Source of the DNA: Cognatitamlana onchidii
GTDB taxonomy: Bacteria > Bacteroidota > Bacteroidia > Flavobacteriales > Flavobacteriaceae
Length of the DNA stretch: 64,000 nucleotides
Direction: 5' to 3'
Assembly (NCBI RefSeq): GCF_004804355.1
Contig: NZ_SRWZ01000003.1
Span: 310,001-374,000 of the forward strand
The notes below the pieces were generated by a model. It saw only the letters and a list, made by a program, of their open reading frames with translations. It did no database searches and was not told the origin of the DNA. Positions 27,961 through 37,600 of the stretch are shown in pieces (within the stretch, counting starts at the first letter, position 1; each line of letters begins with the position of its first letter). A program made the position numbers and the translations under genes.

Positions 27961-28710
27961 ATGAATATCTCTAAACAAATAGATTTTACATTACTAGATT
28001 CCAATACCACAGAACACGATATTATTGTGCTTTGCGAAAAGGCTATGGTAAATAACTACAACAGTGTTTGTGTAAATAGTTGCTATGTAGCTCTTGCCAA
28101 ACAGTTATTAGTAAAATCTGATGTTATGGTAACTACTGTGGTTGGATTTCCTTTGGGTGCTACCACAACGAAATCAAAGGCTTTTGAAGCGAAACAAGCT
28201 GTGTTAGATGGTGCTGAAGAAATTAGCATGGTTATTAATCTTGGCTATTTAAAAAGTAGAAATTATGTGGCAATCTTAAAGGATATTACAGATGTAAAAC
28301 TCTCCATTGGTTCTAAATCGCTTAAGGTTATTATTGAAATATCCGAGCTTAATAAAAATGAGATTATTAAAGCCTGTGAAATCTGCTTAGATGGTCAGGC
28401 AGATTTTATTGAAACCTCAACAGGATTTTCTAAAGGAGGCGCCACTTTTACTGCCATTAAAATCATTAAGAAAACCGTTAAAAACAAAGCTTTAATTAAG
28501 GCCACTGGTGACATTACTGATTTTGATACTGCCATAAAATATTTAGAAGTAGGGGCTGATAGAATTGGAAGTTTTACAGCAATAAACCCTTTTAGTAACT
28601 CTCGTCAAATCCGAAATAGTAGAATCTACAAGCAGTATATCGAAAAGTCTAAAAATGTTAATATTAAAATTGACGTGCCAAAGTCTATGTCGCACAAAAC
28701 AATGCGTTAG
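27961..28710 (+). CDS. degenerate deoxyribose-phosphate aldolase paralog (DeoC-like)
   Basis: A 249-residue protein clearly homologous along its length to the DeoC encoded just downstream, but with key residues changed. In DeoC a lysine forms the Schiff base, an Asp and a second Lys assist, and Gly/Ser residues bind phosphate. Here the Schiff-base position is Glu151 ('ADFIETSTGF' instead of ADFIKTSTGF), the Asp position is Ser89 ('EEISMV' instead of DEIDMV), and the phosphate loop is 'ATGDITD' instead of ASGGIRD. The assisting Lys180 remains. It also has a basic tail of 30-40 extra residues. Aldolase activity is therefore very unlikely. It may be a regulatory or structural partner of DeoC (DeoC can form dimers) or bind a related sugar phosphate. 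Probably transcribed with deoC and deoD. Confidence 0.85.
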   Translation: MNISKQIDFTLLDSNTTEHDIIVLCEKAMVNNYNSVCVNSCYVALAKQLLVKSDVMVTTVVGFPLGATTTKSKAFEAKQAVLDGAEEISMVINLGYLKSRNYVAILKDITDVKLSIGSKSLKVIIEISELNKNEIIKACEICLDGQADFIETSTGFSKGGATFTAIKIIKKTVKNKALIKATGDITDFDTAIKYLEVGADRIGSFTAINPFSNSRQIRNSRIYKQYIEKSKNVNIKIDVPKSMSHKTMR

Positions 28711-28737
28711 GTTCTTTTTTTAAACTAAAAGACAAGG

Positions 28738-28769
28738 GCTATTTTTTTCTTTTGGTCTCAAGAAATAGC
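28738..28769 (+). promoter_or_regulatory. intergenic hairpin between the deoC paralog and deoC
   Basis: GCTATTT (28738-28744) can pair with AAATAGC (28763-28769), with a further CTT/AAG pairing inside. No T tract follows directly, so it may be a weak attenuator or mRNA processing hairpin rather than a full terminator. Confidence 0.35.
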
Positions 28770-28865
28770 TTATATTACTTTTTGTTAATACCTTTGAGAG
28801 ACCTCCTTTATGGTTTCTAAAAAGCTGGACTAAAGGCGAGGTGTTTTTAATAAAACAGTCTAACC

Positions 28866-29534
28866 ATGAATAGCCCATTCAGTAAATTTATAGATCATAC
28901 ACTACTAAAAGCAACAGCCTCTAAAGAAGACATCACAGTGCTATGCGAAGAAGCAAAAACCTATGATTTTTTTTCAGTATGCGTGAATAGTGGTTACGTA
29001 GCACTTGCCAAAGAACAACTAAAAGGCAGTCCTGTTAAAGTTTGCTCTGTTATTGGCTTCCCTCTTGGAGCTATGAGCACCATAGCCAAAGTGGCTGAAG
29101 CTGAAAACGCCATTAAAGATGGTGCGGATGAAATTGATATGGTTTTAAACATTGGATTACTTAAAAGCAAAGATTTTGATGGCGTATGGAAAGATATTGA
29201 AGCTGTTAAAAAAACAATGCCAAACCATATATTAAAGGTAATTTTAGAAACCTGTTATTTGGAAGATATTGAGATTATTAAGGCCAGTGAGCTCGCAATC
29301 CAAAGCGGAGCCGACTTTATTAAAACCTCAACTGGATTTGGCAGTAGAGGAGCTAGCATTCATGACATAAAGTTAATGAAAAGTGTTTGTAAAGGCTGTG
29401 TTAAAATAAAAGCTTCTGGAGGTATTCGTGATGAAAAAACAGCCTTGGAGTTTATTAACCTTGGTGTAAATAGGCTTGGAACATCATCTGGGGTAGCTAT
29501 AGTTACAGATAAAAAGTCAAATACAAAATACTAA
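28866..29534 (+). CDS. deoC: deoxyribose-phosphate aldolase
   Basis: A 222-residue class I aldolase splitting 2-deoxyribose-5-phosphate into acetaldehyde and glyceraldehyde-3-phosphate in deoxynucleoside catabolism. The catalytic set is complete: Asp91 in 'DEIDMVLNIG', Schiff-base Lys153 in 'ADFIKTSTGFG', and Lys182 in 'IKASGGIRD', with phosphate-binding glycines 'RLGTSSG'. Length is normal. It precedes deoD by 9 bp, forming a nucleoside-salvage operon, and follows a catalytically degenerate paralog. Confidence 0.95.
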   Translation: MNSPFSKFIDHTLLKATASKEDITVLCEEAKTYDFFSVCVNSGYVALAKEQLKGSPVKVCSVIGFPLGAMSTIAKVAEAENAIKDGADEIDMVLNIGLLKSKDFDGVWKDIEAVKKTMPNHILKVILETCYLEDIEIIKASELAIQSGADFIKTSTGFGSRGASIHDIKLMKSVCKGCVKIKASGGIRDEKTALEFINLGVNRLGTSSGVAIVTDKKSNTKY

Positions 29535-29543
29535 AACAGTAAC

Positions 29544-30242
29544 ATGAGTATTCATATTGAAGCAAAAAAAGGCGATATCGCAGAAACCATATTACTTCCT
29601 GGCGACCCACTTAGAGCTAAGTGGATAGCGCACACATTTCTAGAAAACTCAAAATGCTTTAATAAAGTTAGAAACATGCTTGGTTATACTGGTTTGTATC
29701 AAGGGAAACCGGTTTCCGTTATGGGCACAGGTATGGGTGTACCCTCTATTTCATTATATGCCCACGAACTTATAACCGAATACGGCGTAAAAAATTTGAT
29801 TAGGGTTGGTAGCGCAGGCTCTTATCAAAAGACAATAGCATTAAGAGATGTGGTTATAGCCATGTCTGCCTCCTCCAATTCTGGATTGAATAACATACGG
29901 TTTGCTAGTGCTAATTATGCGCCAACAGCCAGTTTTGAATTGTTTGAAAAAGCTTTAGATGTGGCAAAATCAATGCGTATTCCTGTTAAAGCAGGTAATG
30001 TTTTTACCTCAGATGAGTTTTATAGTGATGACTTTGAATCGTACAAAATATGGTCAAAATTTGGTGTTCTTTGCGTTGAAATGGAGACTGCAGGACTCTA
30101 TACAGTAGCCGCTAAACACAAGGTTCAGGCGCTTTCCATTCTTACTATATCGGATTCGCTTGTCACAGGAGAGCGCACTTCCGCACAAGATCGAGAAACA
30201 AGTTTTGATGACATGGTTAAGATTGCCCTTAATTTAGCCTAA
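29544..30242 (+). CDS. deoD: purine-nucleoside phosphorylase
   Basis: A 232-residue hexameric-type phosphorylase that cleaves purine (deoxy)nucleosides with phosphate into base and (deoxy)ribose-1-phosphate. Phosphate-binding Arg are in 'LPGDPLRAKWIA' and 'LIRVGSAGS', the nucleoside-binding 'CVEMETAGLY' is present, and the catalytic Asp is in 'TISDSLVTGE'. Its product feeds deoC after mutase action, and the two genes are 9 bp apart. It converges with the lipoprotein gene on the other strand, overlapping by 4 bp at the stops. Confidence 0.95.
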   Translation: MSIHIEAKKGDIAETILLPGDPLRAKWIAHTFLENSKCFNKVRNMLGYTGLYQGKPVSVMGTGMGVPSISLYAHELITEYGVKNLIRVGSAGSYQKTIALRDVVIAMSASSNSGLNNIRFASANYAPTASFELFEKALDVAKSMRIPVKAGNVFTSDEFYSDDFESYKIWSKFGVLCVEMETAGLYTVAAKHKVQALSILTISDSLVTGERTSAQDRETSFDDMVKIALNLA

Positions 30243-30985
30243 AAATTAAAATCAACCTTTATATGTTCCAACGCAATAATAGACAGTAACTTCAATTTAT
30301 CATGCAAAAACAAACTATCTAATTGTTGCAGCTTAATAGTACCTGTTTCAGGTTTATAATTTCTGTAATCAACAAACCTAATACCACTAACGTAACGTTC
30401 ATTATAAGCTTCTCTAAACCGCAGTCCCAAACCATCTTCTTCGTTATAAGAATATGCTAAATATTCTACAAGAAAGGTCTTAGCATTTACCCAATAAATA
30501 AAAATATCGTCAAAATCTTCACCACCTCCTTCTTCCTCAAAAGTAACTTCGATCTTAAAATAGTCTTGATTTTTTATAACTGTTCTACCCAAAAGTGTTT
30601 TCTTAACCGCTTTTGCATTGAGTCCATAGGGCAACACCGAAAAATAATGCACCGAGTTTACGGATGATGCATATTTTGGAATCATACTATCTGTAACATA
30701 AACTTTAGCGTTATTTACTAAACGCTCAAAACCCTTATTGCTCAACACATCCCATATAGAATCATTGTTCTTTAAGGTGATTCTTCCTAACTGAAACATC
30801 CCCTTGTTTCTAATTGCATAGTAATGTCTATCTCTAAAACTGAATGAAACTTTTGAAGAATCTATTAGGTTACCCCCAGAGGCAAGGATAGATTTCATAA
30901 TAATTGTATTGGCATTCATGTCTTGCTTTTTATAACAAGACACTAAAAACAAGAATAGAATACCAATTATGAAGAAATTTTTCAT
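30239..30985 (-). CDS. DUF6503-type lipoprotein
   Basis: A 248-residue lipoprotein (signal ending 'LVSC', Cys17). The beta-rich body resembles the LolA/LppX-like fold family annotated DUF6503: it begins 'MKSILASGGNLIDSSKVSFSFRDRHYYA' and includes 'LLGRTVIKNQDYFKIEVTF' and 'FIYWVNAKTFLVEYLAYSY'. Predicted to sit in the periplasm or outer membrane. Function unknown; lipid handling is possible from the fold. It is not evidently in an operon. The pxp genes upstream end 68 bp away on the same strand, so read-through is possible. Confidence 0.7.
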   Translation of the reverse strand: MKNFFIIGILFLFLVSCYKKQDMNANTIIMKSILASGGNLIDSSKVSFSFRDRHYYAIRNKGMFQLGRITLKNNDSIWDVLSNKGFERLVNNAKVYVTDSMIPKYASSVNSVHYFSVLPYGLNAKAVKKTLLGRTVIKNQDYFKIEVTFEEEGGGEDFDDIFIYWVNAKTFLVEYLAYSYNEEDGLGLRFREAYNERYVSGIRFVDYRNYKPETGTIKLQQLDSLFLHDKLKLLSIIALEHIKVDFNF

Positions 30986-31052
30986 GATCGCATCATTTCA
31001 AATTAAGTCGTAAAAACACAGCAAGCTTACTTCTAATAATATTAATTTGATT

Positions 31053-31892
31053 TCATAAAAACTGTATAGTTTGTCCTGTATACTTTTGAGCGAGCGTATT
31101 TATAGCAGCTTCCGTAAGTTGCAAAACCCTAGGATAGCCACCAGTAGTTTGGCAGTCTCTCATCAAAACAATGAGGTTTCCAGATGGTGTTAATTGGACA
31201 GTACCCGGAAGCACTGGCGACGTAATAATCTGATCCAAGCTATTATCCAATAATTCATTTAACTGGTATGCCATTCTATTATTGTGCTTTGATATCGTAA
31301 ATACGTGAGACATTAACTTGTGTTGTTGCGCTTCAGAAAGCAAATAAAACTCTGGCCCTTTATAAACCCTAATAGTTTGACTATTAAAATAACTATCATT
31401 CACCTTTACGCCAGCGTACTTAATTCCAGATCCTTTCGCATAACTATTTAAACTTAGCTGCGCGCCTTTTTTAAGCTTGAACGTATCGGTAATTCCAGAA
31501 TACATACTTCTGCTCCCTAATACTTTTTCCGATTGAAAACCTCCTTTAACAGCTAAATACGTTCTAAACCCTGTTTTTAAAGCTCCAAAGCTTAAAACAT
31601 CACCACTTCTTACTTCAACAACCTTGTTATTTACAATAGACTTTTGGTTGAGTTTAGGGCTCATAAAAGCCCCTGTTAAGCAAATTAAGGTTTCACATTC
31701 AAATTTTAATGTATCGCCAGTCATGGTCATTTCTAGTATGGCATCATTAGACTTATTGCCCAATACGGCATTGGCCATAAGAGCCGCCTTAGCATCCATG
31801 GCACCCGAGTAAGGAATCCCTAGATTTTGGTACCCCATACGCCCCATATCCTGTATGCTAGACAATATGCCTGCTTTTATAACTCTAACCAT
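31053..31892 (-). CDS. pxpC: 5-oxoprolinase subunit PxpC (biotin-dependent carboxyltransferase-like)
   Basis: A protein of about 279 residues matching the C subunit of the ATP-dependent 5-oxoprolinase PxpABC, which hydrolyses 5-oxo-L-proline to glutamate. The family start is 'MVRVIKAGILSSIQDMGR', so the ATG at 31892 is chosen over 31904. 'GIPYSGAMDAKAALMAN' and the C-terminal 'LPGTVQLTPSGNLIVLMRDCQTTGGYPR' are diagnostic. The start overlaps the pxpB stop by 8 bp, giving translational coupling. Last gene of the nramp-pxpA-pxpB-pxpC unit. Confidence 0.92.
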   Translation of the reverse strand: MVRVIKAGILSSIQDMGRMGYQNLGIPYSGAMDAKAALMANAVLGNKSNDAILEMTMTGDTLKFECETLICLTGAFMSPKLNQKSIVNNKVVEVRSGDVLSFGALKTGFRTYLAVKGGFQSEKVLGSRSMYSGITDTFKLKKGAQLSLNSYAKGSGIKYAGVKVNDSYFNSQTIRVYKGPEFYLLSEAQQHKLMSHVFTISKHNNRMAYQLNELLDNSLDQIITSPVLPGTVQLTPSGNLIVLMRDCQTTGGYPRVLQLTEAAINTLAQKYTGQTIQFL

Positions 31893-32619
31893 TCCACACC
31901 TCATTTTCTAAGGAAAAAGCATCGGTTTCTACCAATTCCTTTATCTTAGAATATTCCTCAAATAAAACTGGGTAAAATTGAATACGATCTCCTGCCGATG
32001 CAAAACAGGGTGCTTTACTTTTTGGGCTAAAAAAGGTTATAGGTGTATTTCCTATAATATTCCAGCCTCCCGGACTTTTATTCGGGTAAACACCTGTTTG
32101 CTTACCTCCAATGGCAACGGCACCTTTTTCCACATGGAGTCTTGGCTGCGCATTTCTTGGTGTATGCAACTTAGCATCGAGCCCCCCTAAATATAAAAAA
32201 CCGGGAAGAAAACCTAGAAAAAAAACGGTGTATACTGGTTTTGCATGCAAATGAATAATAGCCTCTTTAGACAGGTTATTTAGTTTTGCAATACGCTCCA
32301 AATCAATTCCAAAGCAATCCTCATAACAAACTGGAATTCTCCATAATTTACTGCACATAGTTAACTTTGAACCAAAATTTTCGCCATAAATCTGTTTTAA
32401 CCTTGGAATACATTTGGTATGGTTTATTGCCCTATCATACACCACCAAAAGTGATTGATAAGCAGACCTTACCTCCTTTACATCAGTACCTAAACTTGCT
32501 TCAATTTTAGACTTAAAATGCAAAACATCCTTTAGAATTGTTTCATCTATTTCTTTAGGCCATTCTATAAGAACAGCATTTTCCCCAAAGGACTTAAATG
32601 TTAAAAGAAAATTGGACAT
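31885..32619 (-). CDS. pxpB: 5-oxoprolinase subunit PxpB
   Basis: A protein of about 244 residues of the allophanate hydrolase subunit 1/KipI-like family, the B subunit of 5-oxoprolinase. Motifs are 'SFGENAVLIEW', 'IPVCYEDCFGIDLERIA', 'VYTVFFLGFLPGFLYLGGLD', 'PRLHVEKGAVAIGGKQTGVYP' and 'SPGGWNIIGNTP'. The frame can open at a TTG (32628), but the ATG at 32619 just after the pxpA stop is the natural start. Phosphorylation chemistry on oxoproline is shared with PxpC. Tightly packed with both neighbours. Confidence 0.93.
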   Translation of the reverse strand: MSNFLLTFKSFGENAVLIEWPKEIDETILKDVLHFKSKIEASLGTDVKEVRSAYQSLLVVYDRAINHTKCIPRLKQIYGENFGSKLTMCSKLWRIPVCYEDCFGIDLERIAKLNNLSKEAIIHLHAKPVYTVFFLGFLPGFLYLGGLDAKLHTPRNAQPRLHVEKGAVAIGGKQTGVYPNKSPGGWNIIGNTPITFFSPKSKAPCFASAGDRIQFYPVLFEEYSKIKELVETDAFSLENEVWNG

Positions 32620-32620
32620 T

Positions 32621-33358
32621 CTAAACAACCTTTATACCTTGATCACTTAATCTTTTAGTAAGCTCAGAAATCAAATTAAAAGCTTTTGGATGGTCTCCAT
32701 GCATGCAGAACGTGTCGGCTTCAATGGCTTTAAGTTTTCCTGACCAGGTCTTTACCTTATTCGAAGTTACCATCCTGAATACATGGTCGAACATAGCATC
32801 CGCATTATCTATAATGGCATAATCCAAATCTCTAGAAACCAGAGTTAAATCATCATTGTAATTTCTATCGGCAAAAGCCTCATACATGATCGGAATGTTT
32901 TGCTCTATAGCCACTTTGGCTATAACCGATTTATAGGGTACATAAAGTTTAGCTCTAAGCATTAAGCCGCGCATAACCTCTACGACTACCTGCGCTGTTT
33001 TTTCATCTACAGCAGCTAAATTGTACAAAGCGCCATGTGGTTTAACATGATGAATCTGTAAATGATAATCATCTAAAACTTCGATCAAATCCTTTATTTG
33101 ATTCTTAATAGATGTATACAAGGCAGTACATGGCATATCTATTATTTGTCTTCCAAAGTTTTCTTTGTCTGGAAAAGACGGGTGAGCTCCTATTTTTACC
33201 TTATTTTCTTTTGCTAGCCCCACAACAGTTCTCATGGTTTTTATGCCACCGGCATGGCCCCCACAAGCAATATTACAAGAAGATATAAATGGCATAATCT
33301 CCGACTCATTTCCAACCCCTTCGCCTACATCTGCATTAATATCAATACGTGTTTTCAT
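32621..33358 (-). CDS. pxpA: 5-oxoprolinase subunit PxpA (LamB/YcsF family)
   Basis: A 245-residue LamB/YcsF-family protein, the A subunit of 5-oxoprolinase. The N-terminus 'IDINADVGEG', then 'SCNIACGGHAGG', 'GAHPSFPDKENFGR', 'HHVKPHGALYN' and 'CMHGDHP' give the conserved Asp/His metal-type sites. It lies 3 bp after the Nramp-family transporter, so both are co-transcribed and the transporter probably serves the same pathway. Confidence 0.94.
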   Translation of the reverse strand: MKTRIDINADVGEGVGNESEIMPFISSCNIACGGHAGGIKTMRTVVGLAKENKVKIGAHPSFPDKENFGRQIIDMPCTALYTSIKNQIKDLIEVLDDYHLQIHHVKPHGALYNLAAVDEKTAQVVVEVMRGLMLRAKLYVPYKSVIAKVAIEQNIPIMYEAFADRNYNDDLTLVSRDLDYAIIDNADAMFDHVFRMVTSNKVKTWSGKLKAIEADTFCMHGDHPKAFNLISELTKRLSDQGIKVV

Positions 33359-33361
33359 AAC

Positions 33362-34591
33362 TTACAGTAAATCTAGATTAAAAACCTTATTTAAAGTTGC
33401 TATTGCAAGTAAGATAGTAATTAACAAAATAGCACTACCAAAAAAATTTTGAAATGTTGTGTTTCTGTATTTTCCAAGAACAGCTGTTTTATTCATTACC
33501 CAAAGAAGAAACCCTACTATAACTGGTAATAAGACGCCATTAGTGATTTGGGCGCATTTTATTATTTCGATTGACTTGATGCCCAACGATGAACATAAAA
33601 CCCCAACGCATAAAATACTTCCCCATACCAATTTGAATCTGACGGCTTTCATACTTGAATTCCAACCCAAACAGCCATCAATAACGTAAGCTCCAGCTAA
33701 CGGCGCTGTTATAGCACTTGTTATTCCTGCTGCAAATAAACCTATAGCTAAAAAGTACTTGGCGAAATTTCCAAAAAGTGGCTCTAAGCCCTTAGCTAAA
33801 TCAGAAGCATTATTGATCTCTGAAGACTCAATAGACGCCGCAGAAATAATAATACACATAGACACTAATCCACCTAAGGTAATAGCTAATATGGCGTCCT
33901 TTTGTGCGATTTCTAAATCTGTTTTATCATGCCACTTTTCTTTCACTAAAGAGGCATGTAAAAACAAATTATAAGGTACTACCGTGGTGCCAATAAGGGC
34001 AATAATGGTGAGTAAATTTTGGGAGTTTACTGAAGGCTTAACAATACCCTCAAATAGTTGAGAAAGATTTGGCTTGGTAATGACGGCTGCAAGTAAAAAA
34101 GCTAAACTCATTAAAATTACTAGGAATACCAAAACACGTTCTAAAACTTTGTAATTACCCATATACAACAACACAAAGGCTACTAAACCAATAAGTATAC
34201 TCCAAAGGTTCAAATTATATAAACCTAAGTCTAAACTTTGATCTCCAAAAATGGTTTCCAACCCCAATACACCACCACTTATATTACCGGCTTCATAAGC
34301 TGCATTTCCAACCACGATAGCACTTAAAATAAGTAAAATAGCTAAAAGTTTAACTAAAGGGTGATTTATTTGTGCTCTGATAACTTGTGCCAAACCTTGC
34401 TGCGAAATAATACCTAACCGTGCAGCCATTTCTTGCAAAACAATTGTGGCCACAACAGATAGTGCTATCGCCCAAAGTAAACCATAACCAAATCCAGCAC
34501 CAGCTAAAGTACACACCGTAACCGTACCCGGACCAATAAAAGCTGCTGCTATTAGTGGCCCTGGGCCAATATTTTTTAACAAATTTTTCAA
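33362..34591 (-). CDS. Nramp-family transporter linked to 5-oxoproline use
   Basis: A 409-residue inner-membrane protein with about 11 hydrophobic helices, Nramp/MntH fold. In metal-transporting members TM1 carries a DPGN motif; here the TM1 segment reads 'NIGPGPLIAAAFIGPGTVTV', so the Asp-Pro-Gly-Asn metal site is replaced by GPGT. The TM6-like 'LFAAGITSAITAPLAGAYV' also lacks the usual Met of metal transporters. Nramp relatives next to pxp/ycs genes are known (B. subtilis ycsG), and the loss of the metal signature fits a substrate other than Mn2+/Fe2+. 5-oxoproline or another small organic solute is inferred from the operon. First gene of the operon. Confidence 0.85.
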   Translation of the reverse strand: MKNLLKNIGPGPLIAAAFIGPGTVTVCTLAGAGFGYGLLWAIALSVVATIVLQEMAARLGIISQQGLAQVIRAQINHPLVKLLAILLILSAIVVGNAAYEAGNISGGVLGLETIFGDQSLDLGLYNLNLWSILIGLVAFVLLYMGNYKVLERVLVFLVILMSLAFLLAAVITKPNLSQLFEGIVKPSVNSQNLLTIIALIGTTVVPYNLFLHASLVKEKWHDKTDLEIAQKDAILAITLGGLVSMCIIISAASIESSEINNASDLAKGLEPLFGNFAKYFLAIGLFAAGITSAITAPLAGAYVIDGCLGWNSSMKAVRFKLVWGSILCVGVLCSSLGIKSIEIIKCAQITNGVLLPVIVGFLLWVMNKTAVLGKYRNTTFQNFFGSAILLITILLAIATLNKVFNLDLL

Positions 34592-34624
34592 AAACGTATT
34601 TTGAGATACGTCTAAAATACCCTT

Positions 34625-37600
34625 TTATAATTGTTTAAGCAACTCTTCAACAGCACGTTTTAGTTGTGTATCTCGCCCCTTTGCCTTATCATCTGGGTTG
34701 TTATGCACAAGAATATCGGGTTGTGCAGGTCCCAATTCCATATTAGATTGGGTTTCTTTTACATACCAGCCTCTAAAAGGCATCCTCACATAAGAACCAT
34801 CTATTAAAGAGGTAGACCCTGTTGATATCACGGCACCAAAAGTAGGCACGCCTACTAAAGTACCAATGCCTAGGGCTTTATAAGCATGCGAAAAAATTTC
34901 TGCATTTGAGTAACTACTTTCATTACATAAAGCAATAGAGGGTCTCGTCCATGAAGCCAAAGGTAATCTTTCATTAAACGGATAATGATTTACAAATTCA
35001 GTATGGTCTGACTTCAAATTTTTGGTCGCTCCTCTCGGAATCGTATAAGCATGCTGTTTAACATTTAAAACAGCCATCAGGTAATCGGTAGTCCATCCTC
35101 CACCGTTATATCGAACATCAACAACAATACCTTGTTTCCCTAAACCTGCCGCGGTAAGTTCTCTTTCAAAACGTTCAAAGCTCTCCCAGTTCATACCTTG
35201 AATATGGATATAACCTAACTTACCACCAGAATACAAGTCTGTTAAACGTTTGCGCTCACTTACCCATGCCTTGTAATTTTCTATTCTATTGCTGCTTTTG
35301 GGTCTGAGAACTATTTCTTTTGAGACACCATCTCGTTCCACATTAATATATATTTTTTCATTTGAGGTCCCTTCAAGAAGACTGTAAATATTAGTTTGCT
35401 TACTTAAAATAACCCCATTGACACTCTTGATAATATCCCCTTGCATAAGCTGACTTACTTCTCTACTAGCAGGCATGTTTTCAATAACATTAACAACCCT
35501 TAAGTCCTCTCCAGAGCTTAACTCCAACTCAACACCTAAGAGTCCTGTAGATTCCTTTTGTATGTCCTCTCGGGTTTCAACCCGATACAAGCCCATATGA
35601 CTGGCGTTTATTTGCCCCAGCATTCTATTTATCATATGCTGAAAATCAACGCGCGTGGAAGCACCAAGAGCTAATGGCTCGTATACCTGTCGAAGTTTGT
35701 TCCAATCTTGACCATGAAAATCGGGGTCATAAAACCCATCACGAATAGCTTTCCAGGCTTCATTAAAAATTTGTTTAGATTCCCCGTTATAATCAATATT
35801 CATTTTGGCAGTAAAGGCTAAATTCTCCAATTTATCCTTAGATAAATCTATACTTGACAAACTACCTTCTGATTTTGTAAAATATACCGTGGATTTATCA
35901 TTATTAACAACCAAATTTTTTGGCTTAGTATCATTTAAAGTTACTGCCTTTTTATCTCTACCATCCCACTTAATTTTAAATAAATCTGAGCTAACTTTAG
36001 CATTTCCTCTTGAACCATTTCCAGTGGTATAATAGATGGTTTCACTATCTTTTGAAAACAACTTTCCAAATTCTCCTCCTACAAAAGCTGTTACCTGCAC
36101 CTGGCGCTCATGAATATTTTCAAAATCTATTTTTATACGCTCAACAGATGCTTTCTCCTTGATATTTTCAGTATCCTTCTTGTTTTTTGAATCCTCTTTT
36201 TCATCTGGCTCTTCCTCCCAATCTTGCTTGGTCTTTTCCCAATCTTCTTTGGACAACCAAGTAAACCAAACGTCATAATCATTATTATTTCTATTCGATG
36301 AAAACATTAGTTTTTTTCCGTCAGGACTCCATACCGGATCTGTGTCGCGCTTTGGGTGCATGGAAATATTAACTGGTTCTTTGCTATTATCTGCGCTATG
36401 TATGTAAACCTCCCTATTAAAATCTAAATCATTTAAACTATAAGCCAACCAATTTGAATCTGGAGACCAGGAAACGCCATTTGGTGTATCCCAACCATTT
36501 AATAACACGGTTTCATCGTAAAGATTAGCATTACCATCAATCTTAGCTACAATTAATTCACCGCGCCCTCTTACATAAGCTATAGACCTACCATTAGCAG
36601 CTAATACAGGTAAGCTTTCATCTTCCTCTGTTTCTGTTATTCTAGTGATCTCATGTTTTAAGGTTTTAAAAAGATTTGACTCCTCTTTATCACTTGATTT
36701 TACAACGTACAAGTCATTTTGCCCTGCTCTGTCTGAAATGAATAATAAGGTGCTATCATTTAACCATGTTGGCATACGGTCTCTATATGCCGAGTTAGAC
36801 ACATTAACGGTTCGCTTTTTATCTTTATTGGTACTTCTAATAAATAGCTCACCACGAATAGAAAGCGCAACATATTTACCATTTGGTGATAGAGCAATAT
36901 CTTTAACGTTACTGTTGTAGGTTTTATGAACTATAGGGTCAAATCTGTAATCTGAATGGATGTTAATTTTCACCTCTTCAAGACTATTTGTATTCAAATT
37001 CATTTTAAATACCTTATCCCCTTTATTCATAACAAGCGTATTACCTTCTCTACTAATATGATATGAAGAAAGTCCCATGTCTTGAAAATCTGTTATAGCG
37101 GTAATGATTCCATCCTTCGCTCCTGTTTCAGATATACTTACCTTATGCACATTATATCTACCCGTTCTAGACGATTGAAAATACAAGGTGCTATCATTAC
37201 CCCATTGCGGATAAAAATCGTTTCCAGCAAACGTAGTAATTTGTTTATACGTATCGTTTGTAATATCATATAGCCAAATATCTCTATTCGCAGGTCCTTG
37301 ATAAGCTTCTCGTTCTAGGCGACACCTTCCTTTTGTAAAAGCTATAAACTTTCCATTTGGAGATAGTTTTGCATGGTAACCTAAAGCATCCATAAATCTT
37401 GTTGGAGTCCCTGAATTTTTTTTGAGAATAAATATTTCAGATTCTTTTTCCACTTGTGCAAAATATCGCCTCGTTGCGAACAAAACATCTCCTTTACTAG
37501 TAACATCGGAAGCTACATCATGAGCCGAATGATACGTTAAACGCTTCACTGCGCCCCCACTGGCTGGTATGGTAAAAATATCCTTATTACCATATCTATC

